Shown here one piece after another: positions 1-11,656 of a stretch of 64,000 bases of DNA. The stretch covers positions 218,308,296 through 218,372,295 of the forward strand of contig CM022301.1 of NCBI GenBank assembly GCA_011799875.1. The letters are read 5' to 3'. This DNA is from Thinopyrum elongatum (Eukaryota > Streptophyta > Magnoliopsida > Poales > Poaceae). The notes below the pieces were generated by a model, which saw only the letters and a list, made by a program, of their open reading frames with translations, did not search any database and was not told the DNA's origin. The first letter of the stretch is position 1; each line of letters starts with the position of its first letter. The translations under genes and the position numbers were made by a program.

Positions 1-1060
1 GTTGACTACGATGAGACTTTCTCACCCATAGCGATGCTTAAGTCGGTCTGAATCATGTTAGCAATTGCCGCATTTTATGATTATGAAATCTGGCAAATGG
101 ACGTCAAAACTGCATTCCTTAACGGATTTCTTAAAGAAGAGTTGTATATGATGCACCCAGAAAGTTTTTGTCGATCCTAAAGGTGCTAACAAAGTGTGCA
201 AGCTCCAACGATCCATCTATGGACTGGTGCAAGCATCTCGGAGTTGGAATATACGCTTTGATGAGGTGATCAAAGCATATGGTTTTATACAGACTTACGG
301 TGAAGCCTGTATTTACAAGAAAGTGAGTGGGAGCTCTATAGCATTTTTGATATTATATGTAGATGACATATTATTGATTGGAAATGATATAGAATTTTTG
401 GATAGCATAAAAGGATACTTGAATAAGAATTTTTCAATGAAAGACCTCGATGAAGCTGCTTATATATTGGTCATCAAGATCTATAGGGATAGATCGAAAT
501 GCTTATTAGGACTTTCACAAAGCACATACCTTGACAAAGTTTTGAAGAAGTTCAAAATGGATTAGTCAAAGAAAGGTTTCTTGCCTGTGTTGCAAGGTGT
601 GAAGTTGAGTAAGACTCAAAGCCCGACCACGACAGAAGATAGAGAGAGAATGAAAGTCATTCCCTATGCCTCGGCCATAGGTTCTATAAAGTATGCCATG
701 ATGTGTACCAGACCTGTTGTGTGCCTTGCCATGAGTCTGGCAGGGGGTACAATAGTGACCCAGGAGTGGATCACTGGACATCGGTCAAAAGTATCCTTAG
801 GTACCTAAAGACGACTAAGGAAATATTTCTCGGTTATGGAGGTGATAAAGAGTTCGTCGTAAAGGGTTACGTCGATGCAAGCTTTGACACCGATCTGGAT
901 GACTCTGAGTCTCAATCTGGATATGTATTGAACGTGGGAGCAATTAGCTAGAGTAGCTCCATGCAGAGCATTGTAGACATAGAAATTTGCAATATACATA
1001 CAGATCTGAATGTGGCAGACCCGTTGACTAAACCTCTCTCACAAGCAAAACAGGATCACA
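1..1060 (+). pseudogene. Copia pol fragment: reverse transcriptase and truncated RNase H (element A)
   Basis: Reverse transcriptase of a Ty1-copia polyprotein, which would copy element RNA into cDNA in virus-like particles. Recognisable blocks in order are VDYDETFSP (1-27), WQMDVKTAFLNG (about 91-126), SIYGLVQASRSWN (about 211-249), the catalytic LYVDDILLIGND (about 355-390), and an RNase H start HWTSVKSILRYL (about 774-809) with GYVDASFD (about 865-888). A stop follows AMLKSV near 49, a frameshift lies near 165-190, a TAG follows KKFKMD at 563-565, and another frameshift lies near 740-770. After VGAIS (about 935-949) the frame jumps to HTDLNVADPLTKPL (about 995-1040). The stretch that should carry the second and third RNase H catalytic acids is missing. 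This is a pseudogene. Confidence 0.88.
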
Positions 1061-1067
1061 CCTTAGT

Positions 1068-1173
1068 ACTCTTTGGGTGTTAATCACATGGCGATGTGAA
1101 CTAGATTATTGACTCTAGTAAACTCTTTGGGTGTTAGTCACATGGCGATGTGAACTAGATTATTGACTCTAGT
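1068..1173 (+). repeat. 54-bp tandem duplication before the 3' LTR of element A
   Basis: Two near-identical units, 1068-1121 and 1122-1173, each carry ACTCTTTGGGTGTTA then CACATGGCGATGTGAACTAG. The same motif, also reiterated, occurs in reverse orientation beside element C's 3' LTR (about 7306-7445). It therefore looks like a property of the family's 3' untranslated region. Confidence 0.85.
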
Positions 1174-1186
1174 GCAAGTGGGAGAC

Positions 1187-2921
1187 TGATGGAAATATGC
1201 CCTAGAGGCAATAATAAAGTTGTTATTATTATATTTCCTTATTCATGATAAAGGTTTATTATTCATGCTAGAATTGTATTGACCGGAAACTTAAATACAT
1301 GTGTGAATACATAAACAAATACCGTGTCCCTAGTGAGCCTCTACTAGACTAGCTCGTTGATCAAAAGATGGTTAAGGTTTCCTAACCATAGACATGTGTT
1401 GTCACTTGATAACGGGATCACACCATTAGGAGAATGATGTGATGGACAAGACCCATCCATTAGCTTAGCATATGATCGTTCAGTTTATTGCTACTGCTTT
1501 CTTAAATGTCAAATACATATTCCTTCGACCATGAGATCATGCAACTCCCGGATACCGGAGGAATACCTTATGTGCTATCAAACATCACAACATAACTGGG
1601 TGATCATAAAGATGCTCTACAGGTATCTCTGAATGTGTCTGTTGAGTTGGCGTGGATCGAGATTGGGATTTGTCACTCTGTGTATCGGAGAGGTATCTCT
1701 GGGCCCTCTCGGTAATGCAGCATCACAAGAAGCTTGCAAGCAAAGTGACTAAGGAGTTAGTTACGAGATGATGTATTATAGAACGAGTAAAGAGACTTGC
1801 CGGTAACGAGATTGAACTAGGTATGGAGATACCGATGATCGAATCTCGGGCAAGTAACATACTGACAAACAAAAGGAACTACGTATGTTGTCATAAAGGT
1901 TCGACCGATAAAGATCTTCATAGAATATGTAGGAACCAATATGGGCATCCAGGTCCACTATTGGTTATTGACCGGAGAAACGTCTCGGTCATGTCTACAT
2001 CATTCTCAAACCCGTAGGGTCCGCACGCTTAATGTTCGTTGACGATATAGTATTATATGAGTTATGTATGTTGGTGACCGAATGTTGTTCGGAGTCCTGG
2101 ATGAGACCACAAACATGACGAGGAGCTCCAAAATGGTCCGGATGTAAAGATTGATATATAGGACGATGCTATTTGGTCACCGGAAAGGTTTTCGAATGTA
2201 TCAGGTAATCATCGGATCACCGGAAGGGGTTCCGGGAGGCCTCGGTAGGTTATTGGGCCATATGGGCCAAACGAGGGGAGCACACCAACCCACAAGGGGC
2301 TGGCGCGCCCCACCTTTGGCCGCTGGCCTTGAGGAGAAAATTAAGGAGGGGAGTCGGCCTCCCCTTGCCTTCCATCTCCTCCCCTTTCCTTCCTCCCGAG
2401 AGCAAATAAGGAAGGGGGGCGCCTAAGCTGGCCGCCGGCCCCCTAGGGGTGCGCCTGGGCAGCCTCCTCCTCCCCCCCACCTATATATATGTGAGGAGGG
2501 AGAGGGGCAACACACACCACGATCCCCAAGCCGTGTGCGGTGCCCCTCTCCCTCTAGTTCATCATCGGTCATAATTTTCGTAGTGCTCGGCGAAGCCCTG
2601 CGGAGATAGTTGCACCACCACCGTCACCATGTCGTCGTGCTGCCGGAACTCATCTACTACTTCGCCAGACTTGCTGGATGAAGAAGGCGAGGACGTCATC
2701 GAGCTGAACATGTGCTGAACGCGGAGGTGTCGTGCATTCGGTACTTGATCGGGCGGATCGTGAAGGTGTACAACTACATCAACCGCGTTGATAAATGCTT
2801 CTGCTTAACGGTCTACGAGGGTACGTAGACATACTCTCCCCTCTCGTAGCTATGCATCTCCATGGATAGATCTTGCGTGTGCGTAGAATTTTTTTTGTTT
2901 TCCATGTAACATTCCCCAACA
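1187..2921 (+). repeat. 3' LTR of element A (about 1.74 kb)
   Basis: The LTR runs TG...CA, with the polypurine tract GCAAGTGGGAGAC immediately upstream and the conserved end CATTCCCCAACA. A TATA-like stretch (CTATATATAT, 2481-2490) sits where the Angela/BARE promoter is expected. The downstream GTACGTAGAC and TCCATGGATAGATCTT blocks match the two LTRs of element C in inverse orientation. Confidence 0.9.
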
Positions 2922-4354
2922 GAAGGACAAGGAGATAATGGACGCTGCAATTCAGCGGCTTAGTCATTTCTGTCCCGTCGCACGGATACCCCATCACTAA
3001 TCCCTTAGCATCCCCTAAAAAAAACTAATCCCTTAGCTAGCCTTTTTGTTTTAAGTCTCCGGACTCGCCTTGAGTTGTTGCTCTGTATCTGGAACCCTCT
3101 CTTATTCGTGCCTTCCGCCGTGAAATGGAGATCAAAGTTCCTTTGTAGATCTAAACGCGGCCCTTTCTTCCTCCCGGGTCGCCCCCGCGCGGCGACCGGG
3201 GGGGGGGGGGGGGTCCTGAGCCCGCCGCCACCTCGGGGTTCGACTAGGCAAAGCCTGACCGAAGCCGGCGGCGGCGGGGCCTCTTCATTCCTGCGACATC
3301 AGAGGTTGGCGCGGCCTCCCCATCCCGGGCACGGCGCGGCCACACGCGGGGCCATTGGTGGCCTCTGGTGCTTCAGTTGGGCTTCAGACGATGTTGGTAG
3401 CGGCGGGGTGCACGGTGGCAGCTGGGGCGGCGGGTGGTGGCGCGCTAGATCAGCCGCTGCTCGCGGCGAGGATCGAGGACGACACTGATGGTTGTGCGCG
3501 CCTGGCCACGATGGCCAGCTTGGCCGGTAGGCGCCGCGAGCTTAGATGGTGTTGGCTGGCTGCCATGGCTCAGTCTTGGGCGTGGTGGCTCGTGATGCCG
3601 GCTTCGGCCCTGATTAGCGTTGGGGTTAGGTTGGGGCTGAGCGGTGGTGCGCGCTTGGAGGTGCTACAGTGTCGTGGCTGCTATAGGTTGCAGGTGGTGA
3701 GGGGTGGCAGTGACGACCTCCTTCTCCTGGATGTATGCCAGAGGTAGGTGCGGATCTAGGGTTCGTGCTCGGGCGGGCCAAGTCGGGGCCCGGGACGAAT
3801 CATGGCTTGTGCTTCGGGTAGGAGAGGTCGGGCTTGGCCCAGGAGGTGCCCGTGGGTGGTGCTCATGCTTTCCTCGCGGGTGCGGTGCTTGGTGGTGGTG
3901 GTCGTGTTACCGTTGTGTCAGAGCGCGGACCGACGCCGGTGACCACGGACTTGGCACCGTGTGAGCTCGCCTGGCCATGGGCCCGGTGCTGGCTTGCCGG
4001 CGGCCGTCGGCGGTCTCGGAGTCATGTCCCCCAGTTCACCTGGCACTGGCTGGGGATGCAGGTGTGGGTGCCTCCTATGGTGGAGGCGCCTACCCAGACC
4101 CGAGGACTTATACCGTGGTTGAGTGCGTTGTGATGGGTGCGGCACACGGTATCTAGCGACAGGGATGCCGGGCCCCGAATGGTGGTCCGCATGGTTGCTC
4201 TTCAGCGGGCACCATTGAGGTGGTGGTGGCTTCACTCCCCGGTTGTGTAGGCAACGACATGTGCTGCGTCGGGTAGCTCGGACGTGCCTCATCCCCTGGA
4301 TGGGCGCCGTCTCGATCTGGATCTGGGGTTCTGTCATCGTCGCCTTCCTCCTGG
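2922..4354. other. GC-rich sequence between elements A and B; possible 5' part of a LINE-derived insertion
   Basis: No convincing gene was seen. The first about 150 bases are AT-rich, low-copy-looking sequence. From about 3090 the sequence is GC-rich, with a 16-base G run (3198-3213) and long spurious open frames in several phases. Removing element B, with its TSD TGGCC, joins this to 21164-21576, which ends in a LINE-like tail. The whole may be a short non-autonomous LINE relative, similar in composition to the one at 26308-27759. That assignment is inference. Confidence 0.35.
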
Positions 4355-4359
4355 TGGCC

Positions 4360-5534
4360 TGATACGTCTCCAACGTATCTATAATTTCTGAAGTATTCAT
4401 GCCATGTTTGCAACAATTTTATATGGTTTTGGTATGATTTTATTTGAACTAACCCGGACTGACGCTGTTTTCAGCAGAACTACCGTGGTGTCGTTTTTTT
4501 GTGCAGAAATAAAAGTTCTCGGAATGGGCTGAAAATTTACGATGATTTTTTATGGACCAAAAGAGACCCCCGAAGCACTGGAGCTGGACCAGAAGAAGGA
4601 TTCCACAAGCCAGGGGGCGCACCTTGAGGGCTTGTGGGTCCCTCGGGCACCTCCTTGACTTGTTTCCGACGCCAAAAATTCTTATAAATATAGAAACCTC
4701 CGAAAAGAACCCTAGATCGGAAGTTTCGCCGCCGCAAGCCTCTGTAGCCACAAAAAACCAATCGGGAGCCCGTTCCGGCACCCTGCCAGAGGGGGAAACC
4801 ATCACCGGAGGCTATCTTCATCATCCCGGCAGTCTCCATGATGAGGAGGGAGTAGTTCACCCTCGGGGCTAAGGGTATGTACCAGTAGCTATGTGTTTGA
4901 TCTCTCTCTCTCTCATGTTCTTGATTTGGCACAATCTTGATGTATCGCGAGCTTTGTTATTATAGTTGGATCATATGGTGTTCTTCCCCCTCTACCTTCT
5001 TGTGATGAATTGAGTCTTGCTCTTTGAGGTTTCATTATGTTGGATTGAGTATTGGATTTGAGAACACTTGATGTATGACTTGCAATGGGATATCTGTGGT
5101 GACAATGGGATGTTCTATTGATTCACTTGATGTATGTTTTGACACTCAACTCACGGATTCCTGAGGTGACATTGGGGTAATCTATGCATAGGGGATGATG
5201 CACGTTTTCGTCCTACGTTATCCGATAGAAACTTTGGAGTGATTCTTTGTTGCACGTTGAGGGATTGTTATATGATTCAATTATGTTATCATTGTTGAGA
5301 GACTTTGCAGTAGTGAAAGTATGAACCCTAGGCCTTGTTTTCAGGCATTGCAATGCCGTTTTTACTCACTTTTGTTACTTGCTACCTTGCTGTTTTTATA
5401 TTTTCAGATTACAAAAACCCATATCTACTATCCATATTACACTTGTATCACCATCTCTTTGCCGAACTAGTGCACCTATACAATTTACCATTGTATTGGG
5501 TGTGTTGGGGACACAAGAGACTCTTTGTTATTTG
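4360..5534 (+). repeat. 5' LTR of element B, first part (split by element C)
   Basis: Starts TGATACGTCTCCAACGTATC and contains a TATA box TATAAATA at 4683-4690. It is cut by element C at the target ATTTG (5530-5534) and continues at 15711. The uninterrupted sequence is visible in B's own 3' LTR near 20990-21005. Confidence 0.93.
4683..4690 (+). promoter_or_regulatory. TATA box in the 5' LTR of element B
   Basis: TATAAATA followed by ATAGAAACCTCC. The same box is in the 3' LTR at 20146-20153. It sits about 325 bases into the LTR, a plausible start region for genomic RNA. Confidence 0.55.
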
Positions 5535-7291
5535 TGTTGGGAATCGTTGCATGGTAACAAAAAAAATTCTACGCACACGCAATGATCTATCCATGGAGAT
5601 GCATAGCAACAAGGGGGAGAGTGTGTCTACATACCTTCGTAGACCGTACGCGGAAGCGTTTCACAACACGGTTGATGTAGTCGAACTTCTTCGCGCTTCA
5701 ACCGATCAAGTACCGAACGCACGGCAACTCCGCGTTCTGCACACGTTCAGCTCGGTGACGTCCCTCACCTTCTTGATCCAGCAAGATGTCGAGGTAGTAG
5801 ATGAGTTCCGTCAGCACGACGGCGTGGTGACGGTGATGGTGAAGTGATCTCCGCAGGGCTACGCCTAAGCACTACGAAAATATGACCTGGGGTGTAAACG
5901 GTGGAGAGGGGCGCCGCACACGGCTAGGCAATTGTCTGGGGTGTGCTAGGCGCCCCCCTCCTCATATATATAGGTGGGAGGGAGAGGGGAGAGGCCAAGG
6001 GGCACCCCAAGTAGGTCCGAATCCTACTTGGGCTCCTGCCCTTGGCCGCGCCCCCCCTGCCATGTTTGTCGGAGGGGGAAGGAAAGACGGGGGGAGAGGG
6101 AAGGAAGTGGGAATCCTAATCCACACTTACCTTTCCCTTCTCCCCTTTCCTTCTCCTCCTTAGGCCGGCCCATATGGGGGGAGCACCAGCCCCTTGTAGC
6201 TGGTGCATTTCCCCTCTTGGCCCATAAGGTCCATATCTTTTGCCGGGGGTGCCTGGAACCCCTTTCGGTGATAAGTACCCGGTACCCCCCGAAACACTTC
6301 CGGTGTCCGAATACCATCGTCATATATATCAATCTTTACCTCTCGACCATTTTGAGACTCCTCGTCATGTCCGTGATCTCATCCTGGATTCCGAACAACA
6401 TTCGGTCACCAAATCACATAACTCATATTATACTATATCGTCATCGAACGTTAAGCGTGCGGACCCTATGGGTTCGAGAACTATGTAGACATGACCGAGA
6501 CACCTCTCCGGTCAATAACCAATAGCGGAACCTGGATGCCCATATTGGCTCCTACATATTCTACGAAGATCTTTATCGGTCGAACCGTTATGACAACATA
6601 CGTAATTCCCTTTGTCCATCGGTATGTTACTTGCCCGAGATTCGATCGTCGGTATCTTCATACCTAGTTCAATCTCGTTACCGGCAAGCCTCTTTACTCA
6701 TTCCGTAATACATCATCTCATGACTAACTCCTTAGTCATTTGCTTGCAAGCTTATGATGTTTATTACCGAGAGGGCCCAGAGATACCTCTCTGATACTCA
6801 GAGTGACAAATCCTAATCTCGATCTATGCCAACTCAACAAACACCTTCAGAGATACCTGTAGAGCATCTTTATGATCACCCAGTTACATTGTGACGTTTG
6901 ATAGCAAACAAGGTATTCCTCCGGTATCCGGGAGTTGCATAATCTCATAGTCAAAGGAATAAGTATTTGACATGAAGAAAGCAATAGCAATAAAACTGAA
7001 CGATCATTATGCTAAGCTAACGGATGGGTCTTGTCCATCACATCATTCTCCTAATGATGTGATCCCATTATCAAATGACAACACATGTCCATGGTTAGGA
7101 AACCTTAACCATCTTTGATCAACGAGCTAGTCTAGTAGAGGCTCACTAGGAACACGGTATTTGTTTATGTATTCACATATGTATTTAAGTTTTCGATCAA
7201 TACAATTCTAGCATGAATAATAAACCTTTATCATGAATAAGGAAATATAAAATAACAACTTTATTATTGCCTCTAGGGCATATTTCCTTCA
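5535..7291 (-). repeat. 3' LTR of element C
   Basis: Read on the minus strand it starts TGAAGGAAATATGCCCTAG and ends GATTCCCAACA. The polypurine tract CAAGTGGGAGACT lies just outside at about 7292-7304. The minus-strand TATA-like CTATATATATG lies at about 5963-5973. It differs from the partner LTR at scattered positions, mostly transitions. Confidence 0.92.
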
Positions 7292-7305
7292 GTCTCCCAC
7301 TTGCA

Positions 7306-7445
7306 CTAGAGTCAATAATCTAGTTCACATCACCATGTGATTTAACACCCATAGTTCACATCGCCATGTGACCAACACCCAAAGAGTTTACTAGAGTCAA
7401 TATTCTAGTTCACATCGCCATGTGATTAACACACAAAGAGTACTA
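7306..7445 (-). repeat. Reiterated CACATGGCGATGTGAACTA motif beside C's 3' LTR
   Basis: Three degenerate copies of the motif CACATGGCGATGTGAACT are spaced through the 3' untranslated region of element C. This is the same motif that forms the 54-bp tandem repeat in element A. Confidence 0.75.
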
Positions 7446-7479
7446 AGGAGTGATCATGTTTTGCTTGTGAGAGAAGTTT

Positions 7480-7740
7480 AGTCAACGGGTCTGCCACATT
7501 CAGATCCGTATGTATATTTGCAAATTTCTATGTCAACAATGCTCTGCATGGAGCTACTCTAGCTAATTGCTCCCACTTTCAATACGTATCCAAATTGAGA
7601 CTCAGAGTCATCTGGATTAGTGTTAAAGCTTGCATCAACGTAACTCTTTACGATGAACTCTTTATCACCTCCATAACCGAGAAACATTTCCTTAGTCCTC
7701 TTTAGGTACCTAAGGATAATTTTTTACCGCTGTCTAGTGA
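7480..7740 (-). pseudogene. RNase H remnant of element C with internal deletion
   Basis: Read on the minus strand it encodes the start of the copia RNase H (YGGDKEFIVK, then TDASF-like residues, DDSESQ) and then GAIS. It then jumps directly to HTDLNVADPLTKL just before the polypurine tract. The deletion junction (GGGAGCAATTAGCTAGAGTAGC) matches element A base for base. The acidic residues expected later in RNase H are absent. Solo LTR D separates this piece from the reverse transcriptase. Confidence 0.8.
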
Positions 7741-7745
7741 TCTAC

Positions 7746-9304
7746 TGATGTCTACTACGCAACTTTATTCTTGTAGACTCGTGTTGGGCCTCCAAGCGCA
7801 GAGTTTTGTAGGACAGTAGCAATTTTCCCTCAAGTGGATGACCTAAGGTTTATCAATCCGTGGGAGGCGTAGGATGAAGATGGTCTCTCTCAAACAACCC
7901 TGCAACCAAATACAAGAAATCTCTTGTGTCCCCAACACACCCAATACAATGGCAAATTGTATAGGTGCACTAGTTCGGCGAAGAGATGGTGATAAAAGTG
8001 TAATATGGATGGTAGAAATATATTTTTATAATCTGAATAAATAAATACAGCAAGGTAGTAATTGATAAAACGGAGCACAAACGGTATTGCAATGCTTGAA
8101 AATGAGGCCTAGGGTCCGTACTTTCGCTAGTGCAATCTCTCAACAATGCTAATATAATTGGATCATATAACCATCCCTCAAAGTGCGATGAAGAATCACT
8201 CCAAAGTTCCTATCTAGCGGAGAACATAAGAAGAAATTGTTTGTAGGGTACGAAACCACCTCGAAGCTATTCTTTCCGATCGATCTATCCAAGAGTTCGT
8301 ACTAAAATAACACCAAATAATTTCAGATTCATAATACTCAATCCAACACAAAGAACCTCAAAGAGTGCCCCAAGATTTCTACCGAAGAAACAAAGACAAG
8401 AACGTGCATCAACCCCTATGCATAGATTACCCCAATGTCACCTCGGGAATCCGTGAGTTGAGTGCCAAAACATATATCAAGTGAATCAATACGATACCCC
8501 ATTGTCACCACGGGTATTCATAGCAAGACATACATAAAGTGTTCTCAAATCCATAAAAGTATTCAATCCGATAAAACGAAATCTCAAAGGGAAAACTCAA
8601 TTCATCACAACAAGATAGAGAGGGGAAAACACCATATGATCCGACTATATTAACAAAGCCCACGATACATCAAGATCGTGACATCTCAAGAACACGAGAG
8701 AGAGAGATTAAACACATAGCTACTGGTACAAACCCTCAGCCCCGAGGGTGGACTACTCCCTCCTCATTGTGGTGGCCGCCGGGATGATGAAGATGGCCAC
8801 CGGTGATGATCTCCCCCTCCGGCAGGGTGCCGGAATGGGGTCTAGATTGGATCTCGTGGATACAGAGGCCTTGCGGCGGCGGAACTTCTGATCTAGGGCT
8901 ACCCTGAGGGTTTTTGGAATATTTGACGATTTATAGGGCGAAGAGGGGGTACGGGAGGCCACCGAGGTGGGCACAACCCACAGGGGCGCGCCTGGGGGCC
9001 CAAGCGTGCCCTGGTGGGTTGTGCCCCCCTCAGGGCACCCCCCAGGTGCTGCTCTGGCCCATTGGATGTCTTCTGGTCCATAAAAAATCCACAAAAAGTT
9101 TCGCGGTGTTTGGACTCCGTTTGATATTGATTTCCTGCAATGTAAAAAACAACCAAAAAACAGCAACTGGCACTGGGCACTGGGTCAATAGGTTATTCCC
9201 AAAAAATGATATAAAGTTGCTATAAAATGATTGTAAAACATCCAAGAATGATGATATAGCAGCATGAATACTTCATAAATTATAGATACGTTGGAGACGT
9301 ATCA
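7746..9304 (-). mobile_element. Solo LTR D: B-type gypsy LTR inside element C
   Basis: A single LTR of about 1.56 kb, beginning TGATGTCTACTACGCAAC and ending GGAGACGTATCA on the plus strand. It is thus the reverse complement of the B-type LTR. It is flanked by the 5-base duplication TCTAC (7741-7745 and 9305-9309). No internal sequence accompanies it, so it is the product of recombination between two LTRs of a former full element. It lies in the RNase H region of C and is younger than C. Confidence 0.93.
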
Positions 9305-9309
9305 TCTAC

Positions 9310-10550
9310 TCCTGGATCACTATTGTACCCCCTTGCCAAACTCATGGCAAGGTACACAACAGGTCTGGTACACAGCATGGCATACTTTATAGAGCCTATG
9401 GCTGAGGCATAGGGAATGACTTTCATTCTCTCTCTATCTTCTGTCGTGGTCGGGCTTTGAGTCTTACTCAACTTCACACCTTGCAACACAGGCAAGAACC
9501 CTTTCTTTGACTGATCCATTATGAACTTCTTCAAAACTTTGTCAAGGTATGTGCTTTGTGAAAGTCCTATTAAGCGTCTCGATCTATCCCTATAGATCTT
9601 GATGCCTAATATATAAGTAGCTTCACCGAGGCCTTTCATTGAAAAAAATTCTAATTCAAGTATCCTTTTATGCTATCCAGAAATTCTATATCATTTCCAA
9701 TCAATAATATGTCATCCACATATAATACCAGAAATGCTACAGAGCTCCCACTCACTTTCTTGTAAATACAGGCTTTACCGTAAGTCTGTATAAAACCATG
9801 TGCTTTGACCACTTCATCAAAGCGTATATTCCAACTCGGAGATGCTTGCACCAGTCCATAGATGGATCGCTGGAGCTTGCACACTTTGCTAGCACCTTTA
9901 GGATCGAAAAAACCTTCTGGTTGTATCATATACAACTCTTCTTTAAGAAATCAATTAAGGAATGCAGTTTTGACGTCCATTTGCCAGATTTCATAATCAT
10001 AAAATGTGGCAATTGCTAACATGATTCAGACGGACTTAAGCATCGCTACGGGTGAGAAAGTCTCATCGTAGTCAACCCCTTGAACTTGTCGAAAACCTTT
10101 TGCGACAAGTCGAGCTTTGTAGATAGTGACATTACTATTAGCGTCAGTCCTCTTCTTGAAGATCCATTTATTCTCAATGGCTTGCCGATCATCTGGCAAG
10201 TCCACCAAAGTCCACACTTTGTTCTCATACATGAATCCTATCTCAGATTTCATGGCCTCAAGCCATCTATCGGAATCTGGGCTCATCCTAGCTTCTTCAT
10301 AGTTCATAGGTTTGCCATGGTCTTTTAACATGACTTCCAGGACAGGATTACCGTACCACTCTGGTGCGGAACGTGTTCTGGCCGACCTAGGAAGTTCTGT
10401 AGTAACTTGATCTGAAGTTTCATGATCATCATCATTAGCTTCCTCTCTGGTTGGTGTAGGCATCACGGGAACTGTTTTCTGTGATGTGCTACTCTCCAAT
10501 TCAAGAGAAGGTACAATTACCTCATCAAGTTCTACTTTCCTCCCACTCAC
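9310..10550 (-). pseudogene. Copia reverse transcriptase region of element C
   Basis: On the minus strand, a linker rich in S, T and E is followed by the reverse transcriptase. The blocks are KPMNYEEARMSPDSDRW (about 10315-10265), WTLVDLPDDRQAIENKWIFK (about 10205-10145), GVDYDETFSP (about 10080-10050), SIYGLVQASPSWN (about 9870-9835) and the catalytic LYVDDILLIGND (about 9730-9690). A stop after AMLKSV near 10026 matches the stop at the same codon in element A. A stop or frameshift lies in the MDVKTAFLN region (about 9935-10020), and a further break near 9645. The catalytic aspartates survive but the frame does not. The region ends where solo LTR D is inserted. Confidence 0.87.
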
Positions 10551-10573
10551 TTCTTTCGAGAGAAACTCCTTCT

Positions 10574-11590
10574 CTAGAAAGGACCCAAACTTAGCAACAA
10601 AGATCTTGCCTTCGGATCTGTGGTAGAAGGTGTGTACCCAATAGTTTCTTTAGGGTATCCTATGAAGACGCACTTCTCTGATTTAGGTTCGAGCTTATCA
10701 GGCTGAAGCCTTTTGACATAAGCGCTGCATCCCCAAACTTTAAGAAACGACAGCTTAGGTTTCTTGCCAAACCACAGTTCATACGGTGTCGTCTCAACGG
10801 ATTTAGACGGTGCCCTATTTAACATGAATGCAGCTGTCTCTCATGCATAACCCCAATACGATAGTGGTAAATCGGTAAGAGACATCATAGAATGCACTAT
10901 ATCTAATAAAGTACGGTTACGACGTTCGGACACACCATTACGCTGTGGTGTTCCAGGTGGCGTGAGTTGTGAAACAATTCCACATTGTTTTAAATGAAGG
11001 CCAAAATCATAACTCAAATATTCGCCTTCGCGATCGGATCATAGAAACTTTATTTTCTTGTTACGATGATTCTCCACTTCACTCTGAAATTCTTTGAACC
11101 TTTCAAATGTTTCAGACTTGTGTTTCATCAAGTAGACATACCCATACCTACTCAAATCATCTGTGAAGGTCAGAAAATAATGATACCCGCCACGTGCCTC
11201 AACACTCATCGGACCACATACATCGGTATGTATTATTTCCAATAAGTCATAAGCTCGCTCCATTGTTCCGGAGAACGGAGTTTTAGTCATCTTGCCCATG
11301 AGGCATGGTTCGCAAGTATCAAATGATTCATAATCAAGTGTTTCCAAAAGTCCATCTGCATGGAGTTTCTTCATGCGCTTTACACCAATATGACCTAAAC
11401 GGCAGTGCCACAAATATGTTGCACTATCATTATCAACTTTGCATCTTTTGGCATCAATATTATGAATATGTGTATCACTATGATCGAGATTCAATAAACC
11501 ATTTACATTTGGTGTATGACCATAGAAGGTTTTATTCATGTAAGCAGAACAACAATTATTCTCTGACTTAAATGAATAACCGTATTGCAA
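10574..11590 (-). pseudogene. Copia integrase region of element C
   Basis: Minus-strand integrase of the Ty1-copia type. The pre-integrase zinc-binding block WHCRLGHIGVKRM...CEPCLMGKMTKTPF lies at about 11415-11270. The core starts at HTDVCGPMSVEARGG (about 11240-11195) and TFTDDLSRYGYVYLM (about 11175-11130). The later block NRAPSKSVETTPYELWFGKK and GCSAYVKRL (about 10820-10705) follows. Several stops and a frameshift lie between 11039 and 10825, where the second catalytic aspartate should be. The order integrase before reverse transcriptase identifies copia rather than gypsy. Confidence 0.85.
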
Positions 11591-11656
11591 AAAAACATGA
11601 TCTAATCATATTCATGCTCAACGCAAACACCAAATAACATTTATTTAGGTTCAACA

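Larger units (their letters stand above)
1..2921 (+). mobile_element. Element A: Angela/WIS/BARE-like Ty1-copia retrotransposon, 3' part
   Basis: The window opens inside the reverse transcriptase region of a plus-strand copia element and runs through a polypurine tract (about 1171-1186) into a complete 3' LTR. The LTR begins TGATGGAAATATGCCCTAG and ends in CCCCAACA, the signature of the Angela/WIS/BARE group. The 5' LTR, gag, protease and integrase lie outside the window, so no target-site duplication can be checked. Coding sequence is broken by stops and frameshifts, and RNase H has an internal deletion identical to that in element C. The copy is not autonomous. Confidence 0.9.

Noticed and set aside
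1068..1173. Short direct repeats considered as a CRISPR-like array
   Set aside because: Only two adjoining units with no spacers, in a plant retrotransposon 3' region.
3075..4133. Overlapping GC-rich open frames of 80-140 residues on the plus strand
   Set aside because: No domain, strong W/G/R bias from GC-rich codons, and several frames open at once. This looks like composition rather than coding.
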